In this document: positions 1 to 8,660 of the stretch, in pieces | How positions within the stretch are numbered: the stretch's first letter is position 1 | Layout: every line of letters begins with the position of its first letter | Assembly (NCBI GenBank): GCA_003134965.1 | Contig: PLDA01000004.1 | Location: 1 to 64,000 of the forward strand | Source of the DNA: Vulcanimicrobium winogradskyi | GTDB lineage: Bacteria; Vulcanimicrobiota; Vulcanimicrobiia; Vulcanimicrobiales; Vulcanimicrobiaceae | DNA length: 64,000 nucleotides | Reading direction: 5' to 3' | Position numbers and translations under genes: made by a program | The notes under the pieces: generated by a model | Told to the model about the DNA's origin: nothing | Database searches by the model: none | Seen by the model: only the letters and a program-made list of their open reading frames with translations

Positions 1-2
1 CC

Positions 3-101
3 CGAGCCAGTGGCCTACTCTACAGGGCTGTCTTGGTCACGCGTGGTGCCGCTCCGCTGATCGACGCACTCGCGGGCATTGAATCGACCGGATTCGCATA
101 A
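3..101 (+). CDS. C-terminal end of an unidentified CDS (partial)
   Basis: An open frame enters from the left edge and ends at a TAA at 99-101. The 32 residues (RASGLLYRAVLVTRG... ending GIESTGFA) have a protein-like composition, while the other two forward frames close earlier. I do not recognise the family and the N-terminus is outside the window. The next gene starts about 60 bases downstream on the same strand. Confidence 0.3.
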   Translation, partial: RASGLLYRAVLVTRGAAPLIDALAGIESTGFA

Positions 102-161
102 TCTTGACGAGGAAATTGAGGTCATTTCTAACCGATGCGTATAAGGCGAGGCGGAAGTTAG

Positions 162-944
162 ATGTCAAACACGGGCGAAACCTCGGCCAGGAATTTGAAC
201 AAGGTCAGCTTGCCTCACGCCGTTGGCGAACCAGACGAAGATGCTACCCGCTCAGGGGTGCCCCAACGGGACTACAGTGCCAAGGGCAACGGTGGAGTAG
301 AAGTCTTCTTTAAGAACCTGGAGTTGGCGCTAATCGACAAGATAGCAAATGAGCCCGCGTCGGCAGTCGTCGGTTGCGTAGCGTGGCTCACGAGCATCCC
401 GATCTTAGATGCGCTAGGAAGGAGGAACGAATATGGATTGCCTCGGCTCGCGGTTCAGATAGTTGTCAACAAAGAGGACTTTCTCCGCCCAGACAGCGGC
501 GTTGTAGATTCACAGAAGTTCTGGGCAGAGATACGAACGAGATATGACGCCCTCGGCGGCTACCGTGGTATGGCGACCTGGGACCTCTCTGAAAACGACG
601 AGTATCTCTACGGCGACTCACTGGACGGTGTGCGCTGCGCGGGGTATATGGATCGCGGCAATGCGAGGCGTATGCCAAAGATGCACCACAAGTTTCTGGT
701 CTTCTGTGGCGGAGCGAATGGGTCACCGGCACCCTACGCGGTCTGGACCGGATCTTACAATCTGACACGCAATGCGTCGCGCTCGTTTGAAAATGCGGTC
801 TTTCTTCGCGATGAGGCCATTGCGAGGGCGTATTACCGGGAATGGCTCCAAGTTTTCCGAGTCTCGGAGCCTTTGGACTGGAACTCCGATCATTCAAATC
901 CCAGAGTGTCGACACTCGACTGGCAAGGATGGTCCGAGACCTAG
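162..944 (+). CDS. Phospholipase-D-like (single HKD) protein
   Basis: 260 aa with one PLD-superfamily half-site near the C-terminus: an HxK motif (H175, K177, in MHHKFLVF) followed by WTGSYNLTRNASRSFENAVF, the GSxN plus downstream Glu arrangement of the family. The Asp expected four residues after the Lys is absent (Cys there), so it is a variant site. Single-HKD proteins usually dimerise to form an active nuclease or phosphodiesterase. No signal peptide is seen, so it is probably cytoplasmic. The ATG follows a purine-rich GGCGGAAG. Its end overlaps the next gene by 16 bases, so the two are probably cotranslated. Substrate unknown; nucleic-acid processing or defence are possibilities only. 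Confidence 0.7.
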   Translation: MSNTGETSARNLNKVSLPHAVGEPDEDATRSGVPQRDYSAKGNGGVEVFFKNLELALIDKIANEPASAVVGCVAWLTSIPILDALGRRNEYGLPRLAVQIVVNKEDFLRPDSGVVDSQKFWAEIRTRYDALGGYRGMATWDLSENDEYLYGDSLDGVRCAGYMDRGNARRMPKMHHKFLVFCGGANGSPAPYAVWTGSYNLTRNASRSFENAVFLRDEAIARAYYREWLQVFRVSEPLDWNSDHSNPRVSTLDWQGWSET

Positions 945-1885
945 TCAGTGCCGACGACTATCGACTTATTCTGACGCAGCTCCGTCCTCGCCGCGGTCTT
1001 ACGTTCACGCAAGCTCCATGTCGCCCGTATTACAAAGATCGCCGGTCCCGCTCTGCAGATGAAGTGAGCCCGTTCATCGCCTGGAATCGGCGCGTTGGTC
1101 GAATCAAGGTGAACGGGGTTGCGCTCGCGGACCAGCACGCGCGCTTCAAGCGACCGGACGACGCAATTTTTCACAAGCAGACGCACGAAGCGCTCATGGG
1201 CGCCGACATCGTCGCTGGACTGGGTCTCGACGATGAAGTCGTCGCCATCACGTCACAGGACAACCCGGATCTCATCCTCCATTTCCGCGACGACAGCAAG
1301 GTCTACGCCGACTTCACCCGGGCGTGCGTCGACTTGGATGAGGAGAACGGCGAGGCAATCCGCGACGTAAATCGACGCCTAAGAGTCGAACTAGCGGCGA
1401 ACCCGCCGGTCGATCACGACGGGAATATGGTCTCGCCGCACATCACGTTGCGCATCCGGCCAGCGGAACGTGTCAACGGAGATGACCTCTTTGACGAGGT
1501 TCTGAACTGGATCCGTAGGTCAAGCCAGGAGTTTGCCGTGGCAGGCCCGTTGTTGACCGAACTCGGCGCACAGTTCTCGTGGTTCGACTCGAAATTCCAG
1601 GGCCACGAAACCGTCGTGGTCTCGATGGCCGACAGCCGAGACCTACCCTCGTTAATTGAGGCCGTGAAGAAGCGCATCTCGGATAAAACCGGACGCTACC
1701 CTCAGAGGCCGCTGTGGCTGCTCATTTCCATCAGCGAGTCCTGGGCGAACAGGACTATTGGCGGCGCCTATGTCGACTTCATCAAAGCGGCTCGCGATGG
1801 CTCCCAGACGTTCGATCTTGGCGACTTCGACCGGGTTGCCGTCGGAGTCACCGGGAACAGCGTCTGGCTCAAGCCGAACCACTGA
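929..1885 (+). CDS. Uncharacterised protein coupled to PLD-like gene
   Basis: 318 aa from the ATG at 929, inside the end of the PLD-like gene. I prefer this start to one at 842 because it gives a short coupling overlap. No family recognised. The middle contains PDLILHFRDDSKVYADFTRA and the end contains RPLWLLISISESW. The spacing of acidic residues before a hydrophobic strand loosely recalls PD-(D/E)xK nuclease folds, but the usual E-x-K is not evident, so this is weak. There is no signal peptide or membrane segment. The tight overlap implies a joint function with the PLD-like protein. Confidence 0.6.
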   Translation: MVRDLVSADDYRLILTQLRPRRGLTFTQAPCRPYYKDRRSRSADEVSPFIAWNRRVGRIKVNGVALADQHARFKRPDDAIFHKQTHEALMGADIVAGLGLDDEVVAITSQDNPDLILHFRDDSKVYADFTRACVDLDEENGEAIRDVNRRLRVELAANPPVDHDGNMVSPHITLRIRPAERVNGDDLFDEVLNWIRRSSQEFAVAGPLLTELGAQFSWFDSKFQGHETVVVSMADSRDLPSLIEAVKKRISDKTGRYPQRPLWLLISISESWANRTIGGAYVDFIKAARDGSQTFDLGDFDRVAVGVTGNSVWLKPNH

Positions 1886-1967
1886 AGCCCCGGCCCCATG
1901 GAGGCACGGTTAGGTAAACTGCCGCAGTCGGCACGGGACTCAGTGGACGCCGCCCCTCTTGGGACTC

Positions 1968-2588
1968 CTACTTGGGTTTCGGCATCGGGATCGAACCGGC
2001 GCCCGATTTCGCCCCTTCCTTCAAAATGTCGATCAACTGCTCTTTGGCAGGGTCTCCGCCTTGGATCTTCGCGTCTTTCTGCCGGTCGGATTTCGCGCTT
2101 CCGACGACGTTCTGGTCGTCATCGTCATTGGTGCGGAAGCTCCCGCAGTTGCGCTCTCGGCAATCACCCCGACTGCACAACAGCACCTCGACCCGCACGT
2201 ACAGCTCGAGATTATCGAATGGAAAATCACGCTTCGGCCAGGTTCCCTCGAGGTCGCGCAACCGAGTCGCGCGACCGCCGGGGACAGGCGGTATCTCTGC
2301 ATCGGCGGGCGGCGACCCGTGGCCGCGCACATAAAACGTCTGTTCTTCGTTCGCGGCAAAGCAATAGCACTTGATCAGCGCGCCGCCGACGTAGCCGACG
2401 TCGGTATCGGGAACAAACGGAATGCGTGTGTAGGCGCGGAGGGTCGGTCGGATGGCGTAGCACCCGGCCTCGTAGACCGTGACCTTGAACACCGCCTGAA
2501 ACTCGTCTTCGCGGATCGGGCCGCCACCCGTGACGTTTCCCGGCGTATGGATCGCTCCGGGATCGAACGTGATCGTCGCATCAGCCAT
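1968..2588 (-). CDS. Hypothetical protein, 206 aa
   Basis: The frame is open further upstream, but the ATG at 2588 (MADATITFDPG) follows a strong AAGGGGG and is the likely start. The protein has several Cys residues (CYCF near residue 73, CSRGDCRERNC near 150), an acidic stretch NDDDDQN and a Pro-rich tail. No signal peptide or recognised domain. It could be a contractile-injection or secreted-island cargo, but nothing proves it. It is convergent with the gene ending at 1885. Confidence 0.5.
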   Translation of the reverse strand: MADATITFDPGAIHTPGNVTGGGPIREDEFQAVFKVTVYEAGCYAIRPTLRAYTRIPFVPDTDVGYVGGALIKCYCFAANEEQTFYVRGHGSPPADAEIPPVPGGRATRLRDLEGTWPKRDFPFDNLELYVRVEVLLCSRGDCRERNCGSFRTNDDDDQNVVGSAKSDRQKDAKIQGGDPAKEQLIDILKEGAKSGAGSIPMPKPK

Positions 2589-2771
2589 ACCGCACCCCCT
2601 TGTCGCACGCCTGGCTAAGGAGACAAGGATAGCATAATCTCGGAGCTGACCGCAAGCGTAGGCACGAATGTGACGCTGGGTAAGCAGCGAGAGGCAAGAT
2701 TGCCCGACGCGGCCCAAAGCGTCGGCACATTCTGCTGTCTCTGCGGCCGAACTGGGGTGAGGGGTGTAGAT

Positions 2772-3264
2772 ATGCCAAAGCAACCTGCGTTACATCGCAA
2801 GCGTACCGCCGACAAACCGAAGCCGCGACGTTGTATTGCCTACTTTTCGACGCGGACAAGCACCTTCTACGTCACTAAACGGTATCGCGATGAGCTGATT
2901 CGGCGCTGGAACATCGAGTCGCGGGAAGACGGTTGCTGGCTTTTCGCGCGGCGCGGCTACACGATCGATGTCGTCGAGGTGAACGGCTTCGTCCCGGCCC
3001 AAGTGCAAGAGGAACGTGAAGGCGACGTTCGCACCGTCTACAGGGCGCAAATGCAATATCAACCACCCGGCGGCGTCAAAAGACTGCAGCTTCGACTCGC
3101 TGTATAGCTACGAGCTCACTCGATACTCTCAATGCGGCTTGGCGAAGCCGGAGGACACGTGCGACGAAACGTACGTGAAGATCGGGGAGACTCATGACTG
3201 GACGGCCGCGTGCCGGCAGAAGTGGTCGGACCTGCCCGTCTACAAATGGATCTGCCTGCCGTAG
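2772..3264 (+). pseudogene. Probable frameshifted gene, Cys-rich C-terminus
   Basis: Two forward frames look coding in succession. Frame one starts with ATG at 2772 (MPKQPALHRKRTADKPKPRR) and reads sensibly to about 2990. The second frame then carries a Cys/Trp/Tyr-rich stretch from about 3000 to the stop at 3264, with residues such as KPEDTCDETYVKIGETHDW. The overlap suggests a one-base frameshift near 2990-3015, though two overlapping small genes are possible. No family recognised. A reverse-strand frame at 2790-3062 is also open but less convincing. Confidence 0.35.
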
Positions 3265-3285
3265 GTCAACCCCCTTCAGCGTCGG

Positions 3286-3393
3286 CTAGAACTTCGGCCG
3301 CACGGGTTGCCGGTAAACCGCCACACCAAGAGCCATCGACAAGATGATGCAGCTCCACGGCGAGCGCGCAAACCCGTTCTCGCTGGGGTTTTC
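3286..3393 (-). pseudogene. Short C-terminal remnant of a membrane-like protein
   Basis: On the minus strand a 35-codon stretch (containing SPWSCIILSMALGVAVYRQP) runs between two stops with no start codon. The hydrophobic core followed by basic residues looks like the tail of a membrane protein. It lies beside the left end of the insertion sequence and may be what remains of a displaced gene. Weak evidence. Confidence 0.2.
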
Positions 3394-3465
3394 TCAGAGG
3401 CGTCAGGGAACGGCTTGGCCATGCTTCGCTAACGTATAGTCAGCGGAACGACTGCCGGGTCCCCG

Positions 3466-3499
3466 TGACGTTGCCCCAGACATCAGGCCGCGGCTGACC
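3466..3499. repeat. IS left terminal inverted repeat
   Basis: Begins TGACGTTGCCCC and continues with a weaker match including GGCC and CTGA to the complement of the right end. The first 12 bases are identical to the right repeat. Confidence 0.75.
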
Positions 3500-4338
3500 G
3501 TGAGTTTGAGGTAATGCGATGATGCTCGATGAACTCGGCCGGCGTCAAGCCGTCGAGTGCGGTGTGAGTGCGGAGCTCGTTGTAATCGATGCGCCAGGCT
3601 TCGATTGCGGAGCGGGCATGGAAGATGGTCGGGAATGACGTGCTCGTTGAGCAGCTCGTCGCAAAAGCGTCCATTGAAGCTCTCGACGCTCCCGTTCTGC
3701 ATCGGTCGGCCTGGTTCGATGAAGTGCAACTCGACATTGGCTTGCGCAGCCCAGCCGAGCATTGCATTACTCGTAAACTCGGTGCCATTGTCGAACTTCA
3801 GGGTCGGCGGTAAGCCGCGCGTGGCAGCGAGGCGCGAGAGTACGCGTACGACGCGGTCGCCAGTGAGCGAGAAATCGACTTCAATGCCGATCGACTCACG
3901 CGTGAAATCGTCGGCGATCGTGAGCGGGCGGAACTTGCGCCCGTTGCTCAGCGCGTCGTGCACGAAATCGAGCGACCAGCGTTCGTTCGGCCGGCTGACC
4001 GTCGGCACGACATTACCCCGGACGTAGCGGACACCGCGCTTGCGCCGCGCTCGCAGTTGCAGCCCTTCGACGCGGTAAATCCGGTGGATCCGCTTGTGGT
4101 TGACCGCGAACCCGTCGCGCCGCAGCATCATCGTCAAGCGACGATATCCGAATCGCCGACGCTCAGCAGCGAGAGCTTTAAGCCGTTCGAGCAGCAGCGG
4201 ATCGTCGATGCACCGGATGCGGTACTGCGCGACCGATCGCGGGCAGCGCGCGATCCGAGACGCTGCACGTTGACTCACGCCGAGTTCCTGGAGCGCCCTC
4301 ACCGCGGCTTTTCGCTGCGAGGGCCCCAGGAGTTTTTT
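3483..4338 (-). pseudogene. IS3-family transposase OrfB (DDE integrase), frameshifted
   Basis: The rve/DDE integrase half. It has an HTH_21-like segment (RRFGYRRLTMMLRRDG), then the catalytic triad: Asp in WSLDFVHDAL, Asp in LKFDNGTEF and Glu in QNGSVESFNGRF. After NEHVIPDH the frame is lost. The conserved ending AIEAWRIDYNELRTHTALDG then TPAEF continues in another frame to the stop at 3483. A one-base indel near 3636 explains this. The catalytic residues precede the break, but the C-terminal tail would be wrong, so the copy is probably inactive unless this is a sequencing error. Confidence 0.85.
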
Positions 4339-4592
4339 GCGATCAGCTCTTTCATCGCGTCGTTCTCGAGCGAGAGATTGGCGATGATCCGTTTCATCCG
4401 CGCGTTCTCGTCCTCGACCGCGCGGCCGCGAGCGATTTCGCTGCTCTCCATGCCGCCGTACTTGGACTTCCAGGCCGAGATCGTGTTGGGGTGCACGCCG
4501 TGTCGTCGGCCGAGCTCGACGAACGACGAGCCGGCGTCGTGCTCTCGGAGAATCGAGACGATCTGCGTCTCGGTGAAGCGGGACTTCCGCAT
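4299..4592 (-). CDS. IS3-family transposase OrfA
   Basis: 97 aa. The N-terminal helix-turn-helix (MRKSRFTETQIVSILREHDA, then LGRRHGVHPNTISAWKSKYG) binds the element ends. A leucine-zipper-like helix, LEDENAR-type (VEDENARMKRIIANLSLEND), mediates multimerisation. This order is typical of IS407-group OrfA. The ATG at 4592 follows GGAAG. Near its end the gene contains the slippery heptamer that moves ribosomes into orfB to make the OrfAB transposase. Confidence 0.9.
   Translation of the reverse strand: MRKSRFTETQIVSILREHDAGSSFVELGRRHGVHPNTISAWKSKYGGMESSEIARGRAVEDENARMKRIIANLSLENDAMKELIAKNSWGPRSEKPR
4332..4338 (-). promoter_or_regulatory. Programmed -1 frameshift heptamer A-AAA-AAC
   Basis: On the minus strand orfA codons read GCA AAA AAC, giving the canonical X-XXY-YYZ slippery heptamer in the zero frame. 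After a -1 slip the frame continues as orfB (DRKKLLGPSQRK). It lies about 12 codons before the orfA stop, as expected for IS3 elements. Confidence 0.8.
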
Positions 4593-4631
4593 GCGGGCTT
4601 CCTTTCGGCCCTTCGGCCAGGAAACCCACGG

Positions 4632-4664
4632 TATCAGTCGGCCCGAATTACCGGGGCAACGTCA
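4632..4664. repeat. IS right terminal inverted repeat
   Basis: Read inward on the minus strand from 4664 it begins TGACGTTGCCCC, identical to the left end over 12 bases, then partly matched (CGGGCCGACTG against AGGCCGCGGCTG). Confidence 0.75.
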
Positions 4665-4740
4665 AAGAGTCGCCGGATTTCTCTTTAGCGACCTGCAAAC
4701 GAACATAGCAGAAACGCCGTGCCGTGCACATACTCAACTT

Positions 4741-6762
4741 TCAGACGAGCTCGTTGTTCTGCGACCAGGAATCTTTGAATCGCGGTCCGGTCGGGCCGCT
4801 CTTGTCCTCGCGGAGGTCGCCGATGCGGTCACGGGCCCAGTTGGCCGGGAAGGGTGCGCCCCCGGCGAGGAATGTCTGCATCGCGTAGATCGTCGAATCC
4901 GGCGGGGTCAGCCGCTTCTCCGTCGGTCCCCAGTCACCGGGGAAATCGAGCCAGCTTGGCGGCTCGATCTGTCCCGGGTACATCGGCACGACTCCGCCGC
5001 TGCCGGTCGTGTTCGCGCCGAGGATCGTTATCGGCGTTGCCGCCACGTTGAACGATGGGCCGCGGCCGAAATAATTGACCAGAGCGAACGCCGCGACGCC
5101 GTACGTGCGGCGTTCGTAGAGTTGTGCCTTTGGAGCGATGCCGAACGCATGACCGTGCCGGCTCGCATAGACGACCGGCTGTCCGCCCTGCATCTCGAGC
5201 GATGAGGCGAGAAAGACCTGTCCGCCGGTGTGCTGCGAACAGTATGCCGCGATCAGGTTGCCGGAGTAACTGACACGCAACGTCACGTGCTCCCAGTCCC
5301 CCGTATGTCGCCCGAGCGGCGCCATGTCGAAATCCTTGTTATTGCCGAGGAGATTCGTCAAGCGCGAGTATCCGGAGCCGTTGTACGCGCAGAACAGCCA
5401 AAACTGCACGTCCAAGTAACCGCGCTGATAATCCTTGACGTACACGTAGAACGTCGTCGTCGACGGATTGCCGCCGTATGCGCTCTTCGGAATGCTTGTG
5501 AAGTAATAGCTCTCGGGCGGAGGATTGCCGTTGTCTTGCGTTTTCGTGAGCGTTCCGTTCGACAGCGTCCATATGTCATAGGCCGGGTTCGGTGTGCCGT
5601 TGATGCCCAATGTGGCCTGGGCCAAGAACCAGTCTGCCGAACACGAGAGGTAGGCGTCCTCCGGATCGAGGTAGACGATCGGCGCAATTTTGTTTACGAG
5701 CTGCTTCAACTCATCCAGCGTCGCCGGAGGCTGCGCGTCTGTGTCAAACCAATACGGAACGTCTTGAAAGGTCCAGTTCGCGTTCGGTCCAAACGAGCCG
5801 GTATTCCACGTGATGATCGGCGTGCCGGGGTTCGTATTGCTGTTCGGAACGTTCAACGTCTGATCCGTCTGCTGCCACGGGACGACGAAGGTTTGCTGCC
5901 CGATAACAGTGGGCCACAGCATTCTCCACGCGGAAGGCGCGTCGATGTTGCAGGTCCCGTACCTACGTCCCGTCGTCTGATCCGTGATGACGTTGTAGAA
6001 GGGAAGGGTACTGATCTGCAGCCCTTGCCGGCCACCGTAGATGAGCATGTTGCCGCTTGATTTGCCGACGATCGCGGCGCCCATCCACCTGGGCCAAAAC
6101 ATGAGCGCAAAGAGCAGGTTGTCGTCGTACGTGTACTCCGCGATGTTCACTTGGGCGGTCACGATCGTGCCCTGGTCCTGCGCGCCCGTCCGCATGGCGC
6201 CGCTTCCGAGGCCGCTGTAGACCAGACTGAAGAACGCCAGCTCTTGCGAATCATCTTGGCCGTCGTCAACGAAGAACGGCAGAAAATCCCAGACCTCGGC
6301 CGGCTGGCCGCCGTTCCAACTCCACGTTCCGATGAGCACGCCTTCGCCGGGAGCGCCCCACACGTTGATGTTCTGGTCGTTGTCGGCCCCTGGACGCACG
6401 GCGACCGGTGAGGTGTTCAGGTCGCTCAGGTTCCACAGCGGCATGGAGCCGGGTGCGCCGATCGGCCCGAGACCGAGCGGCAGGTTCTGACCTTGCCACG
6501 TCACGACTTCATGCGTGCGCTTGTTGACGAGCGCAAACTGCACGGGCGGCGTGTACACCAATCGCCACAGCATCGAGTCGTCGGGATTCATGTTGTATGG
6601 AAACGGCAGGGTCGAGGCAGCGTCGATGTCGATGTGGCGCAAGACGACTTGTCCGGGATGATCGACGGGGTCGACGCCCATCACGTAGTCTTGCGCCAAG
6701 TTCGTCGGTCGTACGACGAAGTACAGGGGCGGCATCCCGCCCGTGCCGTTATTGCCGTTCAT
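4741..6762 (-). CDS. Vps62/DUF946-like protein
   Basis: 673 aa from the ATG at 6762, which follows a GGGGGGATGAGAG stretch; a longer frame upstream lacks support. The C-terminal 300 residues carry hallmarks of the Vps62 (DUF946) family: APIVYLDPEDAYLSC, GDWEHVTLRV (about 488-497), YASRHGHA (about 531) and WLDFPGDWGPT (about 606). The N-terminal half is Trp/Gly/Asn-rich (LWRLVYTPPVQFALVNKRT) and could be a lectin-like beta-trefoil. No signal peptide is evident. The family is best known from fungi and plants; bacterial members are often in secreted or toxin-like contexts. Function unknown. It is transcribed toward the IS element. Confidence 0.65.
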   Translation of the reverse strand: MNGNNGTGGMPPLYFVVRPTNLAQDYVMGVDPVDHPGQVVLRHIDIDAASTLPFPYNMNPDDSMLWRLVYTPPVQFALVNKRTHEVVTWQGQNLPLGLGPIGAPGSMPLWNLSDLNTSPVAVRPGADNDQNINVWGAPGEGVLIGTWSWNGGQPAEVWDFLPFFVDDGQDDSQELAFFSLVYSGLGSGAMRTGAQDQGTIVTAQVNIAEYTYDDNLLFALMFWPRWMGAAIVGKSSGNMLIYGGRQGLQISTLPFYNVITDQTTGRRYGTCNIDAPSAWRMLWPTVIGQQTFVVPWQQTDQTLNVPNSNTNPGTPIITWNTGSFGPNANWTFQDVPYWFDTDAQPPATLDELKQLVNKIAPIVYLDPEDAYLSCSADWFLAQATLGINGTPNPAYDIWTLSNGTLTKTQDNGNPPPESYYFTSIPKSAYGGNPSTTTFYVYVKDYQRGYLDVQFWLFCAYNGSGYSRLTNLLGNNKDFDMAPLGRHTGDWEHVTLRVSYSGNLIAAYCSQHTGGQVFLASSLEMQGGQPVVYASRHGHAFGIAPKAQLYERRTYGVAAFALVNYFGRGPSFNVAATPITILGANTTGSGGVVPMYPGQIEPPSWLDFPGDWGPTEKRLTPPDSTIYAMQTFLAGGAPFPANWARDRIGDLREDKSGPTGPRFKDSWSQNNELV

Positions 6763-6886
6763 GAAGCTCTCATCCCCCCGAGGCTCAGCGTGCGAGCCCG
6801 AGGGTTCACCCAAGACCGCGCGCTCGCCTGTTCGGCCGTGACGCTGCCCTTTTCCAGGATTCGCGACGTGTAAAGCTGCTTTAGCG

Positions 6887-7388
6887 CTAGGTGCCGGCGT
6901 CGCCGTTCACGTGAAAGGCGAATTTCAGGATGAGGCGATGGAGCGTAGAAAACGCGGCCGGAGTGCCGTAGTTCACGAACAGCTCGTCGCCGTTGCCGAA
7001 GCGGCGGTGGTACGCGAACGCGAGGTTCCCGTTTGCCTGGGGCGCGAATCCGCCGAGTCCGTTGATCGAACGCAGCGAGAACGACAGGTTCGAGTCGGGG
7101 CCGAGCGGCGCGCCGATCGAGACGCGCCGCAGCCATTGCGAGTCGAGCGGCCTTGGGCCCTCTTGCCCCGCTGTAAGAGTGGCTCGCCCCGCGGATCCCG
7201 ATGGGCGGATCGATGCGGCTGCACTGGCCGTTGGCCGGCGCGCCCTGAGCGCCGCCGAACGACCTCGGCGACGGCGGAGTCAGACTCTCCAGACAGCGCC
7301 GTTCTAGCGCTCCGGTGACGGGTGCGTACGGCGGCCGTGCCAGCAGCGCAGACGACGGGTCTGGCGCGGCGAGCCCGTAGCGGCGCGC
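6887..7388 (-). pseudogene. Decayed C-terminus of a beta-rich protein
   Basis: The minus strand has a convincing C-terminal tail: GAPLGPDSNLSFSLRSINGL, then FAYHRRFGNGDELFVNYGTP, ending FHVNGDAGT at a stop at 6887. Upstream, protein-like sequence (CSRIDPPIGIRGASHSYSG) continues in a different frame, so a frameshift lies near 7140. No start codon is found before the stop of the neighbouring gene at 7389. The alternating pattern suggests beta-barrel or beta-sandwich strands. I interpret it as the degraded 3' part of a larger envelope protein. Confidence 0.5.
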
Positions 7389-7796
7389 TCAGGGATTGAT
7401 CAGCGTGGCGTTCCAATTGCCGACGGCCTGCTGCTGGCCGTCGTGGCCCCACGCCGTCTTCATCACCGTCATGGCGTCGTTGAACGTCATGTTGCCCCAG
7501 CCTGAAACCGTCCGAGTGTTAGCGGAGTCGCCCTGACGCTCCACCCACGTATACGTGATGTGGGAATAGTCGCTTCCGATCTTTGCGGTGAGCCGGCCGG
7601 CGACGCCGTTATTGCCGGCATAGTAGCCTTCGATCGTGTCCTCGTGCTGGATGAGGGTTACGATCATGTGCTTTCCGGTCGCCGTAACGATCCGGTAGCT
7701 TCCGCTGACATCGTCAGCCAGGGCGGGGAGGGCGACGGCGGCGATTATCACGACTGCCGCAAAGAAGCTCGAGAGACGGCGAAGCACAGCATGCAT
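7389..7796 (-). CDS. Secreted protein, lipocalin-like, 135 aa
   Basis: A signal peptide is clear (hydrophobic FFAAVVIIAAVALPALA, cleavage about residue 27). The mature part begins GSYRIVTATGKHMIVTLIQ and has the spaced Gly/Trp/Tyr pattern of small beta-barrel proteins (IEGYYAG, VGNWNATLI). Exported, of unknown function. It lies directly upstream of the decayed fragment at 6887-7388 and reads toward it. Confidence 0.6.
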   Translation of the reverse strand: MHAVLRRLSSFFAAVVIIAAVALPALADDVSGSYRIVTATGKHMIVTLIQHEDTIEGYYAGNNGVAGRLTAKIGSDYSHITYTWVERQGDSANTRTVSGWGNMTFNDAMTVMKTAWGHDGQQQAVGNWNATLINP

Positions 7797-7860
7797 GGTC
7801 GCCCAGGTATGCCAGTCGGGTATCGAGTTCCTGGCGGCTGGGCTCCGCTCGACAGATACA

Positions 7861-8463
7861 TCATGACCGATCGTCAGGTGGAGTACGGCCTCGTATGCGA
7901 TAGTGCAAGTGGATTACTCCGGTGCCGACCCGGCGCGTCTCAAGGAGTTCGAGATTCCGTCGTAAGGCGGGTCGGAATGCCGGCTTTCCGCCGCCGAAGA
8001 TCACCGGGTTGAGAAGCAGGTGACATTCGTCGATGAGATCGGCTTCGAGCGCAAGCCCCGCAAGCTCGGCGCCGCCAATGCTGACGTCGTGCTCTGATTC
8101 CCGCTTGAGCTTCCGAATAGCCGCGATGTCAAAGTCCCGCTCGACACGCGTGTTGCGTGTCGTAGCGCCTGTCAGCGTTCGTGAAAAGACGATCTTCTCG
8201 GGCTTCTGCCAGATCCGTGCGAAGTCGCGGTGTTGGGGCGGATAGCCCTCCACCGGCGCGTCCCAGTAGGCCATCGCCTCATAGAGTCGCCGCCCATAGA
8301 GATAGGTTCCGACGGGCCGCAACAACTCAACGACCAACGGGTGTATTTGATCGGGATTGTCCCAATCGAAGGCACCGGTTTCGTCCTCGATGTAACCGTC
8401 GAGTGACGTATTGGTGATGTAGATCAACTTCGACATACGAATGGTTGCGTGCGGGATACGCAT
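7861..8463 (-). CDS. RibD-C / dihydrofolate-reductase-family protein
   Basis: 200 aa. MSKLIYITNTSLDGYIED is the opening strand of the DHFR-like RibD C-terminal domain; later DVSIGGAELAGLALEADLID and LLNPVIFGGGKPAF match the NADPH-binding half of the same fold. Such proteins are NAD(P)H reductases of unknown substrate, distinct from folate DHFR. I chose the ATG at 8463 because AGGAGG lies six bases upstream; the inner Met at 8436 begins the conserved domain but has no ribosome site. Confidence 0.85.
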   Translation of the reverse strand: MRIPHATIRMSKLIYITNTSLDGYIEDETGAFDWDNPDQIHPLVVELLRPVGTYLYGRRLYEAMAYWDAPVEGYPPQHRDFARIWQKPEKIVFSRTLTGATTRNTRVERDFDIAAIRKLKRESEHDVSIGGAELAGLALEADLIDECHLLLNPVIFGGGKPAFRPALRRNLELLETRRVGTGVIHLHYRIRGRTPPDDRS

Positions 8464-8660
8464 GCCGGCCTCCTTGGCGTCGACGCGTAGACCTTCGCCA
8501 AGAGCGCGCACGTGCGATGGCGAGGACGCGCGGGTGGCGGGAGATCAACGGCTCAGACTCCGTATGAATCGTAGCCGCGTTTCTTCCAGAGTCCCATTTT
8601 CCGGCGGCTCCGCATCGGCGGTGCGCTAGGCCCGGTGGAGAGGACCGAGAACGGAAGCTC

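Larger units (their letters stand above)
3466..4664 (-). mobile_element. IS3-family insertion sequence, IS407-like
   Basis: About 1.2 kb bounded by imperfect inverted repeats that both begin TGACGTTGCCCC, the left at 3466 and the right read inward from 4664. Inside are a two-frame transposase (orfA, orfB) and an A-AAA-AAC slippery site, as in the IS407 group. The bases flanking the ends (CCCG left, AAAG right) are not a 4-bp direct repeat, so no target-site duplication is seen. This fits an old insertion with later decay. A frameshift late in orfB suggests the copy cannot move by itself. Confidence 0.85.

Noticed and set aside
3466..4664. Target-site duplication of the IS
   Set aside because: Flanking four bases differ (CCCG and AAAG); shifting the boundary by a few bases gave no repeat.
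3958..5205. 415-codon plus-strand frame over the IS and DUF946 gene
   Set aside because: Antisense to both the transposase and the Vps62-like gene; no ribosome site.
7861..8511. Earlier start for the DHFR-like gene at 8511
   Set aside because: The ATG at 8463 has an AGGAGG at ideal spacing; the extension is not conserved-looking.
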